This document shows, in pieces, positions 1 through 12,339 of a stretch of 64,000 bases of DNA. The notes beneath the pieces were generated by a model. It made no database searches. It was not told the DNA's origin and saw nothing but the letters and a program-made list of their open reading frames with translations. Position numbers and translations under genes: made by a program. The stretch lies in NCBI GenBank assembly GCA_032207245.1, contig CM063505.1, positions 172,739,989-172,803,988 on the forward strand. The letters run 5' to 3'. Position 1 is the first letter of the stretch. Every line of letters begins with the position of its first letter. Origin of the DNA: Pardosa pseudoannulata (lineage: Eukaryota > Arthropoda > Arachnida > Araneae > Lycosidae).

Positions 1-149
1 CCTCAGCAAAGACTCTGGTTATTAGTGAAATGAAAGCTCATCGTAAGGCTAAGGAAGAGATGAAACCAGCTGTACCTCCTCGAATGTCTCTTGAACTTAA
101 GGGAGATATTGATATAACAAAATTTAAAGTACATACAATTGATATTGAT
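1..149 (+). CDS. Partial internal exon of an unrecognised host gene (next-to-last exon)
   Basis: An open frame enters from the left edge in the phase whose codons begin at 3, 6, 9 and so on. It is lysine- and proline-rich (a methionine at 30, then a run reading PAVPPRMSLELKGDIDITKF), which looks like real protein and not AT-rich noise. It ends in phase 0 at 149 immediately before GTAAGT at 150, a full match to the intron side of a donor site, although the exon side (GAT) is weak. Past that point the frame turns into hydrophobic AT-rich residues typical of read-through into intron. The downstream exon at 2084 fits in phase 0. I do not recognise the protein family. The true start lies outside the window, so the methionine at 30 is probably internal. 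Confidence 0.5.
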
Positions 150-628
150 GTAAGTATTAAAGATTTTAATTATATTATGTTATTGATCATGACTTCATTT
201 CTTATTACTGTATTTATTTTAGCTTTTAAGAGTATAGAAATTTGTATTATGTAATTAAAAAAAAAAAAACTTAGATGTGAAAAATTAATTTTTTTAAAGC
301 ACAAAATGTTTTATTGATTGTATATTAACCCTCACCTTTTGTGCTATCTATTTACTGTAAAATGATAGTCATTTTAATAGTTCAAGCACACTCTTTGCTT
401 ATTTTGATATGTGCAGTAATTTTAGTTATACCTAAAATCTATATATATAAAAATGAATTTGTGTCTGTCTGTATGTACTCGATAGACTCAAAAACCATGC
501 ATCCAATCGCCGTGAAAATTTGGGAAATTATTAGGTACATCTCTGGGAAGGGTTTTGTAAATTTTTAACGTTCAAAATCCATTCCTTCCCCCTTTTTCGA
601 GCATTTTATGTCATTATTCCAAGCCTTA

Positions 629-834
629 TTTTCCCCGGTTAAACACAAACGATTAATTTTTTAATTTATTGCATCATAACTGAGTGAAAGAAGCAATATT
701 TCTAGCAATGTGACGTCATCCCAAGTAATTGTTTTAAATGCAGTTTTCCTCGGTTAAAAGCAGGAGATTAAAATTTTCAATTTATCACATAATAAATAGG
801 TGAAAACGATATTTTTCTATCATTATGACGTCAT
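629..834 (+). repeat. Two-unit internal repeat in the Helitron, each unit ending in TGACGTCA
   Basis: Units at about 629-719 and 744-834 (period about 115) both start TTTTCC(C/T)CGGTTAAA and end with TGACGTCAT. The 8-bp palindrome TGACGTCA (711-718 and 826-833) is the canonical CRE/ATF core. Confidence 0.6.
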
Positions 835-914
835 TACTTTAAATATCTGATTTATTCATTTCTTATTTTATATTATTTAAACATTGTCTGCGTAGTATCC
901 ATTCGATTTGACCT

Positions 915-957
915 GGAAATTGAGATATAAAGTGATTAACTTTATATCTCAATTTCC
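915..957. repeat. Perfect 19-bp inverted repeat, 5-nt loop
   Basis: Arm 915-933 (GGAAATTGAGATATAAAGT) pairs exactly with 939-957 around the loop GATTA. It lies inside the Helitron. Confidence 0.85.
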
Positions 958-2083
958 AATTTTCTATGTGACGCAAATTATAGCATTTTTATATGAGAAC
1001 TTATTTTAAATTTAATTCTTAGTTAATTTTTACGTTACAATGAAATGTTTATCAACAATAGTCTAACAAAAAAAAGTAAAAATTTCAGTGACACTGCTGG
1101 GTGCGAAGCAGCTAGTGAGTCTATAAAATAAATCACTGATTTAATTTTGAAAGGCAGGTTGTATGAAAACAATATTAAGTTTTTAAAAATACTTAATGAA
1201 CATACTTTTTATTAGTAGATGTTCATAATTGTATAAATGTAGTTTCTTCTTTCAGTTTTAAAATTTTATACTGGTTACTTGATTAGAATTTTTTAGGGCC
1301 TTTTGTTAAATTCTAATATATATAGTATTTATCTCACTCTGATTAGTGAGTGAAATTTAATGAAGTTAAAAATTGTTCTGTCACATGAATTTGTCAGTAA
1401 AAATTTAGCACATTTAAGATATAAAAGATTTAACTATTAACCAATATGAAAAAAGTTATAAAAGACTCCAAAACACAAAATGAACCTGTTTTTTTAATTA
1501 ATATCTAATTTAGATTAGGTTAAATCATATTAATGCATTTGCAGTTGGTGATTTTTTGTATTCCTAGTAGTAAGTTCTGAAGAAAAATAATGAAATTCAG
1601 AAGATGTTGCCACATTCCTGTATAGTTATGGCAGTTATAAAAATTTTATGGTAACAATTTAAAATATGTGAGCAATGAAGTATCAAGATATAACCTAAAT
1701 GAAACAGTAACAGGGTTATGTAAATACATAAATTATCTCTCTTCTATACCAATTTTTTTATGACACATACTTGTGATAATATTACCATGTTCAGAAACTT
1801 TAATTGCAGGATATGAATTTACATAAGTAACAATCATGAATAGAATTTTTAAATGATGTGTATTAATTATGTTAGAGTCAACCAGGAAAAGAAGTTGAAA
1901 TGACACAATGTTCAGGTCAGAATTTGCAAATGTGTTTATTAAATAACTGGTCATATCATTATAAATAAATTACTTAAATATATTTTATCCCAAAATTTTC
2001 AGAAATTTCCTTTGAATGTTTTGATTTTTGCTATTATTTGTTTTGCTTATATAAATTTTGATATATAATTTATATTATTCTAG

Positions 2084-2125
2084 GGAATTCCAAAAACTGG
2101 ATTTGATTTCCTCGACAATTGGTAA
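2084..2125 (+). CDS. Short terminal exon of the same host gene
   Basis: After the acceptor TTCTAG (AG at 2082-2083) the phase continued from position 149 reads GIPKTGFDFLDNW and then TAA at 2123-2125. The codon choice and the hydrophilic-aromatic composition look selected. The exon is far too short to be called alone; the support is the coincidence of acceptor, phase and sensible C terminus. Candidate AATAAA polyadenylation signals are at 2584-2589 and 2611-2616. The family is unknown to me. A spliced read joining 149 to 2084 would settle it. Confidence 0.45.
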   Translation, partial: GIPKTGFDFLDNW

Positions 2126-3624
2126 TGAACGAGCTAAGCATCACTGATATATCTTTCGGACTTTATGAACTCACTTTACTGGAATCTTTTTATGGCATGC
2201 TGTTATAAAATGTCATAGCACATTTAAATTTTATTTTGTATTTAGAAGTAATTTGTATACTGCTATATTATATTATAGAAGTATGCCTGTATCTGCTATA
2301 ACTTGTAATTCATTGTTTATTAAGTTTATTTTATAGTTTTTCAAATATGCCAAAATTTAGAAAATTTCTTTATTTTCATTAATTAACAATTGCAAAACAC
2401 TGTTTAAAGTAACCATAAAGATTGTAAACAACTTAAAACAAGTAATCATGTTAAGCTTCAAGATAAAGTAGCCCCTTGTTATATCATACTTATTTGAGGT
2501 AAAATGAAATACACAATATATCTGGAGAAGGGGAAGTGATGTAGTAGTAATTTTACTTTTATCAACATGTACTCTTAAAATGCAATAAAAATTAGTATAA
2601 ACACAGTAATAATAAAGAATTACTTAAATAAGACAGAGAAGTTTAATTTACCTGTTTAATTTTATGTATACACTTTTCATTCACAGAAAAGCAAAATTTG
2701 GGAGACATAAAAAAAATACAATATATCCTAATACACAGTATTATTAAGGCACAATATAACAAAGGGCTACTGTATTAAAATTTTGAATTATTTAAGAACA
2801 TTCTTTGTTGTTAAATTAAGTTTCTTTAAATCTCTATAATTCCATTGGTAACCGCTACTAGCTGCCTTCTTTAAAAAAAAGTTTCCCTTTAAAACATAAC
2901 ATATTAAGAAAGTTTCTTTCATCTTTTACTTTTTTAACATTATTTTTTAAATGCTTTGTATTTTTTCAGCTCTAGTCATTAAGTGTACTATATGTATTAG
3001 TTATTTTCAGATTTTTTAACATACAATTTAAATTAATTATAAATGCAATATAATCCTTTTCTATTTCTGTTTTACAAAGTTTTAAAAAAGTTTTAAAAAC
3101 TTGTATAACTTTTATAAAATGAAAGGTTTTTTAAAAGGTAAGGTGTGTGTTTTCAGATTATTGTCCATTTTTACCCATGAAGCTTTTTAAGATAGGTTTC
3201 ATATTTATAGACTGAAAGGTATTTAGGAAATTGTATTGTTAGATGAATGGCTCCTACACTCAGGTACACTTTAAATACTCTGCTGAATTTTTTAAAGGTT
3301 TTAATTATTAGTGATATTTTATAGTAATAAAATTCTCAAAAATCTAAAACTTGAAATAAATGAATATCTATATAGTTTACTTAATTGAGAAGTTACAATT
3401 ATTTTGTTGTAATTTATGAATAAGTAATTTACAATTTATTTATTTCATGTATATTGTTATTTTGCATTTTTATTTATTTATTTTTTTCAATGGTAATTTT
3501 ATTCTTGTTTTAGCCAAACTTTGGTTGCAGTTCATTTTCTTCTCATACATAACATGCGATGAATTATATTACATATTTTCACTAATTTTTATACCATACA
3601 TTTTGACAATGGAGAAATTTAAAA
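2126..3624 (+). other. Putative 3' UTR, then gene-free AT-rich DNA
   Basis: No convincing coding frame. AATAAA signals near 2584 and 2611 would give a 3' UTR of about 0.5 kb. A 61-codon frame at 3447-3632 is phenylalanine/isoleucine-rich AT noise. Confidence 0.4.
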
Positions 3625-3632
3625 TTATTTAG

Positions 3633-5007
3633 GGTAAATTCCCAGTTCTGGGGGCCCAGCCGCCATGTTTTTGACTCTATTTTTGTACAAGTAATTGCCA
3701 AATTGTCGCCAAGTGATGTTTACAATTGTGTATTAAGTTTATACCCAATTTCAAAGCATATTTTGAACAAAAAAAGTTTAAAATTTTGGTAAGATGAATA
3801 TAAATTTAAATTTGAGTTTTTAATGTATTTAAAAGCGCTTTTGTACTGTTTATTGAACTAAACAGTACGGAATTTTTGCAATAAGTGCAAATTAAGCAAA
3901 ATATAAGCATTAGTTGGTTATATTTAGGCAATTATGCTTGTAAAATATTTAGTTATATTTATAAAATACTGTTGCTATTTAATGAAATTATTTTAAAACT
4001 ATCAAACAATTAAAAAGTTATAAAGTATGGTACAAATTACTTCTAGAAATTATTAGCTTAAAATGGAAATATACGAACAGAGTAAATGTTTTAAATGAAA
4101 TAAATTTTTAGCTTAAAATTCTGAAGAAAGTAAGGGAGTGAAATAATTTTTTATCTAAGTGAGGTAAAGCTCCCCTTGATCTTCCGTAACAATAATGGTA
4201 GAGGGTCGTAATAAAATTACTTTTATTACTTAGCATATCACTTTTAACAATGTAATATAACATATATAAATACAACACTATAAAATAATATAGTTTAAAA
4301 TATTTCTTCTTCATTTTGTATTAAATTAACACATAATTTTGAATAAAGTTCAAAAAGCAGTAAATAAAAAAAAATATAAATGTGAATTATAACATCACTT
4401 GTTACTCTTCGAAAATTAAGCATAAAATATAAAATAAATAAAGCACTAACCTAATTTAAGTATCCTGAATTGTTGGTGGATATACACGTTTGATCTAATT
4501 TAAAAAGTCCTGAAAAGCATCTTGCAGATTTTCTTTTATTTTCCTCCACATAAATTCACAAAGGCACGGATCAAATTGATTTTCACACTTGCGAATTGTA
4601 CGGAGGGATCTCTTAATTGATCTCCAAAGCTCTCAATTGCATTAGTGTGAACTCCAGTATTAAAAAAAAAAAAAAAATTCCACAAGAGCTCAGGCAAAAT
4701 CCAGAGCACAGCCGAAATGGACAAAGACTTGAAATGGACGCTAGAAAATCCAAATTCAGCGGTCTTGGAGTATTGTTAGTTACAGGAACCAATAAGGGTC
4801 AGATATTCAAATCATGTGTCATTTCCCCCAATACCCTAAAATAAAGGCGCCGATTGACAACCCCACCTTTTTTAGGGGGTGGTGGAAAAATCTGAAAAAA
4901 AGAGCAAGGTTTGCCAGAAAATAGGGTTCTAGAATTTGGCGATATCTCCCACGCTTGGCGTCCCCACCAAACTGGTTTCCGGGGGCTCCCCGAACTGGGA
5001 AACAGCC
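3633..5007 (-). mobile_element. Merlin-type DNA transposon, degenerate
   Basis: The element is flanked by perfect 8-bp direct repeats TTATTTAG (3625-3632 and 5008-5015). Its ends are inverted repeats: the left end begins GG with core TTCCCAGTTC and a following run of G and GCCC, and the reverse complement of the right end begins GGCTGTTTCCCAGTTC and then GGGG and GCCC. An 8-9 bp target duplication plus an IS1595/ISXO2-like transposase fragment on the minus strand fits the Merlin superfamily. Length is 1375 bp. The interior is AT-rich and eroded, with no intact transposase. Confidence 0.7.
4495..4724 (-). pseudogene. Merlin (IS1595/ISXO2-like) transposase C-terminal remnant
   Basis: Minus-strand translation gives GVHTNAIESF, matching the (H)TN-IES block that carries the last acidic residue of the DDE/ISXO2-like transposase fold. 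A second minus frame then gives CEFMWRK followed by a helical tail and a stop codon at 4497-4495, the expected 'EFMWR' C-terminal block. The two parts lie in different frames with an indel between them near 4600-4630. A 14-15 A homopolymer near 4661-4677 also disturbs the upstream frame. N-terminal and catalytic-D regions are not recognisable. It is certainly inactive. Confidence 0.65.
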
Positions 5008-5015
5008 TTATTTAG

Positions 5016-8000
5016 CTGTATCCCTTATATATTTAAAACTATCATTTTTTGGTTCACCTGCATTAGGAAAATGAATGGTGAAATTGTGTAATGAAATTTT
5101 TACTATTACCTTTTTTTTACTATTACTTATCTTTAAAATTATAGAGTTGATTAGAAACATTCTTTTCTATAGGGAGAGTATAGGATAAAAGATATAGGGT
5201 GCATGGGGGCTTTCTCCTGAAACATACAGCACCAAGTTTATATTTGATCTAATTACTTACTACTTCTTTTATACTGAAAATTACTATATTTTGTATATTT
5301 TATTTTACTATATTTTATTTGTTTATATATAGAATTTTAAGACTAAAGTAGTTTTTGCATGCATTTATGTGGTATAAAACATATTACTTGATTATTAAGG
5401 TTTAGTTTTTAAAAATATTTATTTACAAATGTCTGGTGATTGGATATTTTACCATTGCCTATCTTTTTTTAAAGTTTGCTAAAGTATTAATTACCAAGTG
5501 AAGTTTCAAGATTTCTTAATCTTCAACTGTATATTATAATTTTTGAATATAGTTGTGTAATTTTAAGCCTTTTAAAAAATTGTGATAATCAGCTTTGTGA
5601 TTGTGATTGAAAAAAAGTAAAAATATTTTAAACTTTCATATAAGCTAGATCTCTAGTTTTTTAAAAATTTGTTTACTGTTATATAGTTTATTATTAGATC
5701 AAAGTAGAGTTCTTCTAAAATACTTTTCTATTGACAAAAATTACCTTTTTAAATGCTACAAGTTTAATTTGTTGCTCATTGTATCCTTTTATTAGTATAT
5801 AATTTAAGTTATGTTTAAACATTTTGTTTTTTTTTAAAGAATTTTTTTTCTGTTCTACTTCAAAGTTGTAGCTCCCAAGGTTGTATTTTTAAAAATTATA
5901 TTATCTCTTTTGTATTCATAAATCATTTTATTTTTGTTAAAAAAGCCCTCAGTTACTCTAAAGTACTCTAAAGGGTGAGAAAATCATTTATGTATTTAAG
6001 AAATGCTTGTTTCAATTTTGATGTCAAGGGGACACATTACTGTAGAAAGGTCACAATATTGATTTCTAATTTAATTGGTGTTGTTTATATAAGCCATACA
6101 AATCTCTTGAAAACAAATTTCATTGATTGACCAAAAACAATATTAATCAATCAAAAACTAATTTCAGATGAATGCTTCATGTGTAAACTTTTGACCGTAG
6201 GGGCTAGTGGTATACCCAAGCTAGGTGCAGAGGGACATATTCATATCCCAAGATTTTTTCTTGAAATTGAAATATTTTAAAATAATTCTTTATTCTATGC
6301 TATTATAGGTGTTCTAATTTTTTTTTTCTCCCCACACTAAATTTTTTTTTCATCATGAAGAGGAAAAATGAAAGATCATTTACAACTATGAAATATTTGA
6401 AAAACTACTTATGAGAGACAGTACATCTAAACTGCATTTATTTTTTATTTTTAAACTTTCATTTTGTTATACATACATCTTTTTAATGATTACAAAAATT
6501 GTGATCGTTTTTTCAATCATTAAAGGATTTGAATAAATTTTTCAATGTTGTTCGATTTCACAATTCTATTCTAATAAGTAGAAATTTTTGTTATCATGGT
6601 ATCATCATTGTTTTTCTTAAGGTATCTTTATTTTTATAATTTTCATAGCTCAATAAAAATTATATCAACACTTGTTCAGTTTTAAATTGTAGCAGTAAGA
6701 TTAATTAATAAAACATATTTTTTAGTTTTTAATCTAGTAGTACTATAAACTAAAAAAATTGCTCCTTTTTTAAAACAGCAATGATAATATTCACCCTTCA
6801 ATATTAATTTCTGTATATACCACTGCTAGAAGCAATTCTGGTTTAGATTTTATTGCTAGAACATATTCGAAAGCCTATTGCAGTATGGCTTTAGAAAACA
6901 AATTTAGCTACTGGATAAAGCTTTTGATTATTCTAATACCAGAAGCTTCAATTGTTTTTTTGTATGCAGTCTAATGGACTTTCAACTTTTTTAGAGGTCT
7001 GCAAGATTTCTATGTATTCATAGATATCAGTTCCTCCCTTGGCTTCTTGGGCTTTTTGATCTAATTACAATTTGAGATTTTCTAACAATATCTCTTAAAA
7101 GTTTTACTAGTTTATAAGAGGTATTCTATTCTCTAAGAGGTATTTTCTATATTAATACATTGAGATGCATTTCTTAAACAAAATTCAATTTAAAACTGTA
7201 GTTGAAATTATAGATAGTAATTATGTTTTGTTAAAGTAAAATTTAAAAATTAACAGCTTCTTTTCTTACTACATTTTCTGTCCTTTAATGACATATTTTT
7301 AAAACTCAAATATTTTATATTTGATTTGAGCCTTTAAAAAGGTTATATAGGCTTTAAATTTTACATTTGTTATAATTTTACATGTAATTTTCTTAAGGTT
7401 GCATTTAAATAGGCTATTTTTATGTGTAGAAACTATCAATTTTTCTTTTTTTTATATTAATATTTATTTACATTTCACTTTTATATTTAAAAATGGCTTT
7501 GTTTTTAAGCCTATGATTATTTATAACTAAGGTTTTATTATTATAAAAATAAAGGTTTTAACTTATTTGGCATATATTTTCCATTTTGTGTTGTTTATTA
7601 TATTATCGAAATTATTTGAAATTTAATTTTGAATATATTTAGGCCTAAAGTAATATTTTTTAGTGAATAGGGAAAAACTTAATATCTCTAAAAATTGTAA
7701 GGACATATCATCTGAATTATTAAATAATCTTTTTAAATTTTGAGTGCAGTTTTAAAAGATTTTAATTTTTTAAATGAATGCTGAAATAACTATAAAATTT
7801 TCAATACAATATTGATTAAAATGTATTTCAAGAATTATGTTTTACTTTATAATATTAAATTTGTTTATGGTTATTTATATTATTTATATTCTTACATTGC
7901 TGCACTGTAATTTAGCTGTGCTTGTTATTTTTAATTTATACAATTTTAACAACTTTGTTGGTTTTGTTTGTTTAAATTATATTGATTTTATATATTTTTT

Positions 8001-8590
8001 ATTGTAAGTTAAGAGCCAATGTATTACTGTAATTATTTATAATGATAAAAATTCTTTTGTCAAAAGTGTATTTATATTTCTGTCTGTGTCATTTTATATT
8101 CTTTTTTTGTTAGCTAATTTGAAACTGATTAATATTTAATGATTGAGTTTTTACACTATATTTTAGATTATTTTGACTAATTTCACTTATCGTTTATTTT
8201 ATTTTACACAAATTCAAGTCATATGACACATTAACCATTAGCTTATACTTTGCATCCCAAAACATGACTATTGCTTAAGATTCATTTTAAAAATACTATA
8301 TATTCAAAAGTATTACACAGACTTATATGAGTAATATATGAAAGTAAACATACTTTACTAATTTCTATGTGTGCTGTTTGTCTATAAATGAACTTTTGCA
8401 TTGTGGAATTGAGTATATTGTTGACATCCCTTTGTTCCTTTGACCATCTGACTTAATACTTTGTGACTTCTTCCTTTGGGGCTACATTAAAGACATTCGT
8501 TACTAACTGAATTACCAAAAATAAGAACATTATAACAGCTCAGAGAATGAATCATTTTTACAATGATAAACATCGAGAGAATGATGCTAT
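5016..8590. other. Gene-free AT-rich DNA
   Basis: About 3.6 kb of very AT-rich sequence with many A/T homopolymers. I see no open frame above chance, no terminal repeats and no RNA gene. Confidence 0.6.
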
Positions 8591-8591
8591 A

Positions 8592-8645
8592 GCCAACTGG
8601 TCAACATAGTGGTTAGCGCATCTGCCTACCTGTAAAAATGATGTT
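8592..8645 (+). repeat. tRNA-like fragment, possible SINE head
   Basis: The stretch CAACATAGTGGTTAGCGCAT followed by CTGCC resembles the D-arm and A box of a tRNA (internal promoter). No clear B box follows within 60 nt and no tRNA fold closes, so it is at best a degraded SINE head. Confidence 0.35.
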
Positions 8646-8740
8646 ACGTTGGCCTAGTGTTTGAGAAAGAAAAAATTAATATTCATTAATAAACACATGG
8701 ACAAATATGTCTTGATTAAATGAATTTATGCAATTAAATA

Positions 8741-9110
8741 AATGCCTAAGGAATACAATAATCAACTTATCATTTGTAGATATCGAAGACTGCTCTCGAG
8801 TCTGCCGGTCCTAAAAATGATGGCGATGATTTTTCTCAAAGGGTCTATCCCTCATGCAGCAGATGCCAGCAGCGTTCACCTTCTACTCTCCTCTGGTCAC
8901 AACCTTTCCTCTAAAAAAAATCCGACTGCCTCGCAGAGAAAAAACAGGGGTCTACTCCAGAATGGTGGTGGGGTCAGAACCCCCAAACCAACGGACCCTT
9001 CTATTGGTTGGGAGAAGTCCGAAGTTTCTTTCTAGTTCAAACTGGTCCTGTTCTGGTATGTCTTTGACGATGACTCATGGGAAGAGGTAAAAAGAGCTGA
9101 ACCGATTGTA
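8741..9110 (+). other. Less AT-rich block of unknown origin
   Basis: Base composition rises above the surroundings. Two overlapping frames are open here (97 codons from 8742, 78 codons from 8854), neither resembling a known family. A donor-like GAGGTAAAA occurs near 9083. It could be an old repeat, an untranslated exon or chance; the following 200 bases look like repeat body. Confidence 0.25.
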
Positions 9111-9910
9111 ACTTATTGTTACACTACCATAGTGGAGGCATAATAAGTGGAGTTTAAATCCTTCATAAGGCTTGGTTGTCACTTTGTGTTATTCCTTCAT
9201 AGGGTGTAAGGTTGACCATCTACGTGGTGCTCCCATACTAAAATGATCAACAAACCTCTAGAATTAAAGTGGCAAATGCATGAATAAGTGTCCTTACGTT
9301 TGGAAAAAAAAACTGATGTTACAAAATGTGTAAAATGTATGTACTGCATGGACTTGTTTTGTGTACCTCAGTGAGTTTACATAGAACATTTGTTATAGAT
9401 TATGCAGAAAATTTTGTGATTTTTCAGATATTTTTCATGTATCCCTCATATTTGTACACATAATACTTTTGAATTTATAGCATTATGAAAATGAATGAAT
9501 CTTTTATAATAACCTTGTAATTTGATACACAGAATGATGCAAGTATCAAAAAGCATATCATTTATTATTTAAAATTGGGTAAAGTATTAAAAGTTTAGTC
9601 CTTCACCTCAATTCAGACAATTGTGTCCATTTCTAAAATAGTGAATCAGTGTCTTGGAGATTTGCAGTGTTTGTAATCTAGGATTTTTTACCTTGAGAAG
9701 GGCCATTAGTATTCCACTACAAAATTCTTATACCTGTTTCCCAAAAAAATAAGCTCAGTTTAATACAAAAATATAAGAAAGGAACAAAGCAGCACAAGGA
9801 GTGTTGTTATAATGTACTGTATCTTATTTTTTGTTATTGTTTTTCAGAATATAACAATGAAGTGGATTGTTTAAACAATTTATTTGGATAATTAGACATA
9901 GCTGCCAATT

Positions 9911-9912
<2 letters not shown>

Positions 9913-9947
<35 letters not shown>
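9913..9947. repeat. (TA)n microsatellite
   Basis: About 17 uninterrupted TA units. Confidence 0.95.
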
Positions 9948-9951
<4 letters not shown>

Positions 9952-11329
9952 TTCAGTGTGTACATTTACTATTTTCTAAGCTCAGGTTTTTGCAATCTAC
10001 ATGGGTTGTTGGACTTGTCTGGACTGTGATTTTTGTAAGCAAACCATTTGTATCTGTTCTATGAGTCAAGTTGCCTTTCTAGTTATATTGAGGTGCAGTG
10101 TCAACTCTGATTTGGGAATATATTGTCTACATGTTGAAATTACAGGCTGGCAGAATTGTACTAATTTTAAAAATTAAATGTAGGCAACTCTGCTGAGAGA
10201 TATCATACCTGTACCTTATTATTGTCTTTTGGTTTTATTTGCATGATTAACTGAGCTAACTCAAATCATTTAGAGTTAAAATGGGATTATTTAATGGGAT
10301 AAAATATTTTTGAAAATATTTTATTATATAAGAAGAATCAACCATAACAGATGGTTAGAAAAAAAAAAAGAGGGCTAATTGGGTAGAACCTTAATTGCAA
10401 TTAAGGTTATTCATTTTTATTTTAAGGACTGTAAATATAAATGCTTTTGTGTCAATTTAATCAGCAGTTTATGGTATTTGGTAATTCATATTTTCTGTAT
10501 AAGTTCAGAGAAGAATGGCAAAGAATTTTTCAGTTCTGATGAGTTCCTTTCCTTCTTATTAGTTATTTCAATGATTGACTCTGATGTTTATGACACGGTC
10601 TTGTTTTTTGTACTTAATAGCTCATAATTCTTTGGGGTTAGCTTTTGTACAACTTCAGAAATGCATGATAAAGAATGAAATTTTCAGTTCTGGTTTAGTC
10701 CATTTTCTCATTATTACTCTATTTGTTACTGTTATAACTTCATACATCAATATAAAAATAAATACTTATAAAATTCAAGCCTAAGTTTTATGATGAGCAT
10801 ACTCAAATACTGTTACAAATCATTGTTATAAGTATGGTATCAGATGTAGGGAACTTTTTTACCTTTAGAGGCCACATTTGTATTTGGCAGTAATAAAGGA
10901 GACCACATAAGTTGATATACCTATATGTGCTTGTTATACAGAAACTTGTTATACAGACATAATAAAAAAGAAATATTATTCAATATAAAATATTTTTGTA
11001 TTTGCATAACAGTAATAACTTGTTATAACATTAATCTTTAGTTATTTTTTGAGAAATAACTACATATTTAAATAAAATAATAAAGTAGAAATATTTTAAA
11101 TAAATTTATTACATTATAAAGAAATACAATAAGTATAATTAAGTTATAAAATATATAAAAACGAGCAATAATATAGTTCTGTTAATTTTCAAATTGTTGT
11201 AATCTATATAATTAAATGTGAACTCGAGATAACTTTTAAGAAACCGCATAAGAAACATACCAAAGTCGCATGTTCCCCACCTGTGGTATTATAAGTGATG
11301 ACACGCAATCTCTTAAAAATGTTTTTGCG

Positions 11330-11990
11330 TGTTCTGATTTCAGATAAATTATGACATATAAAAGTGGTATTTTTTGCGATTCATCCTTGTGATTAATGAA
11401 AAAGTGCCTCTCCCCTCCTATTTTATAATCACATTCAGTGCTTTAGACTAAACAAAACTTAAAGTACAACCCATACGAATGTCAAACTGCTAGAAGATAT
11501 GAAAAATTAGCAGAATAAAAGTGCTAACATTTAGCAATAATTGCTATGAACTTAGCGAATTAAACTTAATTTAAGAATTTAGACAATTTTCATTATGGTA
11601 GCTTTTAAATGGGATTTCCCCCTTTTAATTTATTTATATGGCTAGATTGCTTGCATAGGGGCGATTAACAAAATAATCTTTTAACTTATTTATAATTATT
11701 TCACTATTAAAAAAATCCAAAATTCGTTCTAAAGAGTTTTATATTCAGATATATTACTACTTGCTAAGTTACAAATTAGATCATTTTTTTCTTGTTGTAA
11801 AATGTAACACATTCATGTATAAGGCAGTATCATGCAGCATGGCACATCTCAACTCATGACGAATCTAGTTTTCGTTTCAAACGGAAGGGCAGCATATTAG
11901 TTGCCTATTTGTTATTGTACACATTAAAGTTATCCGTGACGTTGCTTAAAATAGCCCTATTGCCATCTGTCGTCGATAGGCAACGCTTAT
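11330..11990 (+). repeat. Dispersed repeat, copy 1
   Basis: Shares ordered blocks with 24835-25315 in the same orientation: CAGATAAATTATGAC near the left end, TATAATCACATT, AATTTATTTATAT, TAAGTTAC/TGAGTTAC, and GCCATCTGTCGTCGA at the right end (11962 region). The two copies are strongly diverged with indels. No coding capacity is visible. Confidence 0.6.
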
Positions 11991-12148
11991 ATCCGTTTTA
12001 CCCTTATATCCCATGATGGTGTAAATATAAGATGGTTCAATATCCTCAGTGACTGTATGGTGGTACGTACCTAAGAGTGTCTGTCCAAAGGGTATATCTA
12101 CAACAAGACATAGAAAATTTCATAAAACACATACAATGGACACTTTCA

Positions 12149-12337
<189 letters not shown>

Positions 12338-12339
12338 CA

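Larger units (their letters stand above)
438..1115 (+). mobile_element. Non-autonomous Helitron
   Basis: The element begins with TC (TCTATATATATAAAAATGAA) directly after an A. It ends in a short hairpin (stem CTGCT 1094-1098 with AGCAG 1107-1111) followed by CTAG and then a host T. This is the Helitron signature: 5' TC, 3' hairpin, CTRR end, insertion between A and T, no terminal inverted repeats and no target duplication. The 5' segment with TGTCTGTCTGT is typical of small arthropod Helitrons. It is about 678 bp with no Rep/helicase coding, so it would depend on a partner elsewhere. Confidence 0.75.
150..2083 (+). other. Putative last intron
   Basis: AT-rich sequence between a GTAAGT donor and a TATATTATTCTAG acceptor. 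It contains a Helitron (438-1115). An inverted repeat AGCACAAAA ... TTTTGTGCT lies near 299-345. Reading frames inside it are short and look random. Confidence 0.45.

Noticed and set aside
299..345. AGCACAAAA / TTTTGTGCT inverted repeat as a transposon end
   Set aside because: Only 9 bp with a 30-nt loop, and no target duplication.
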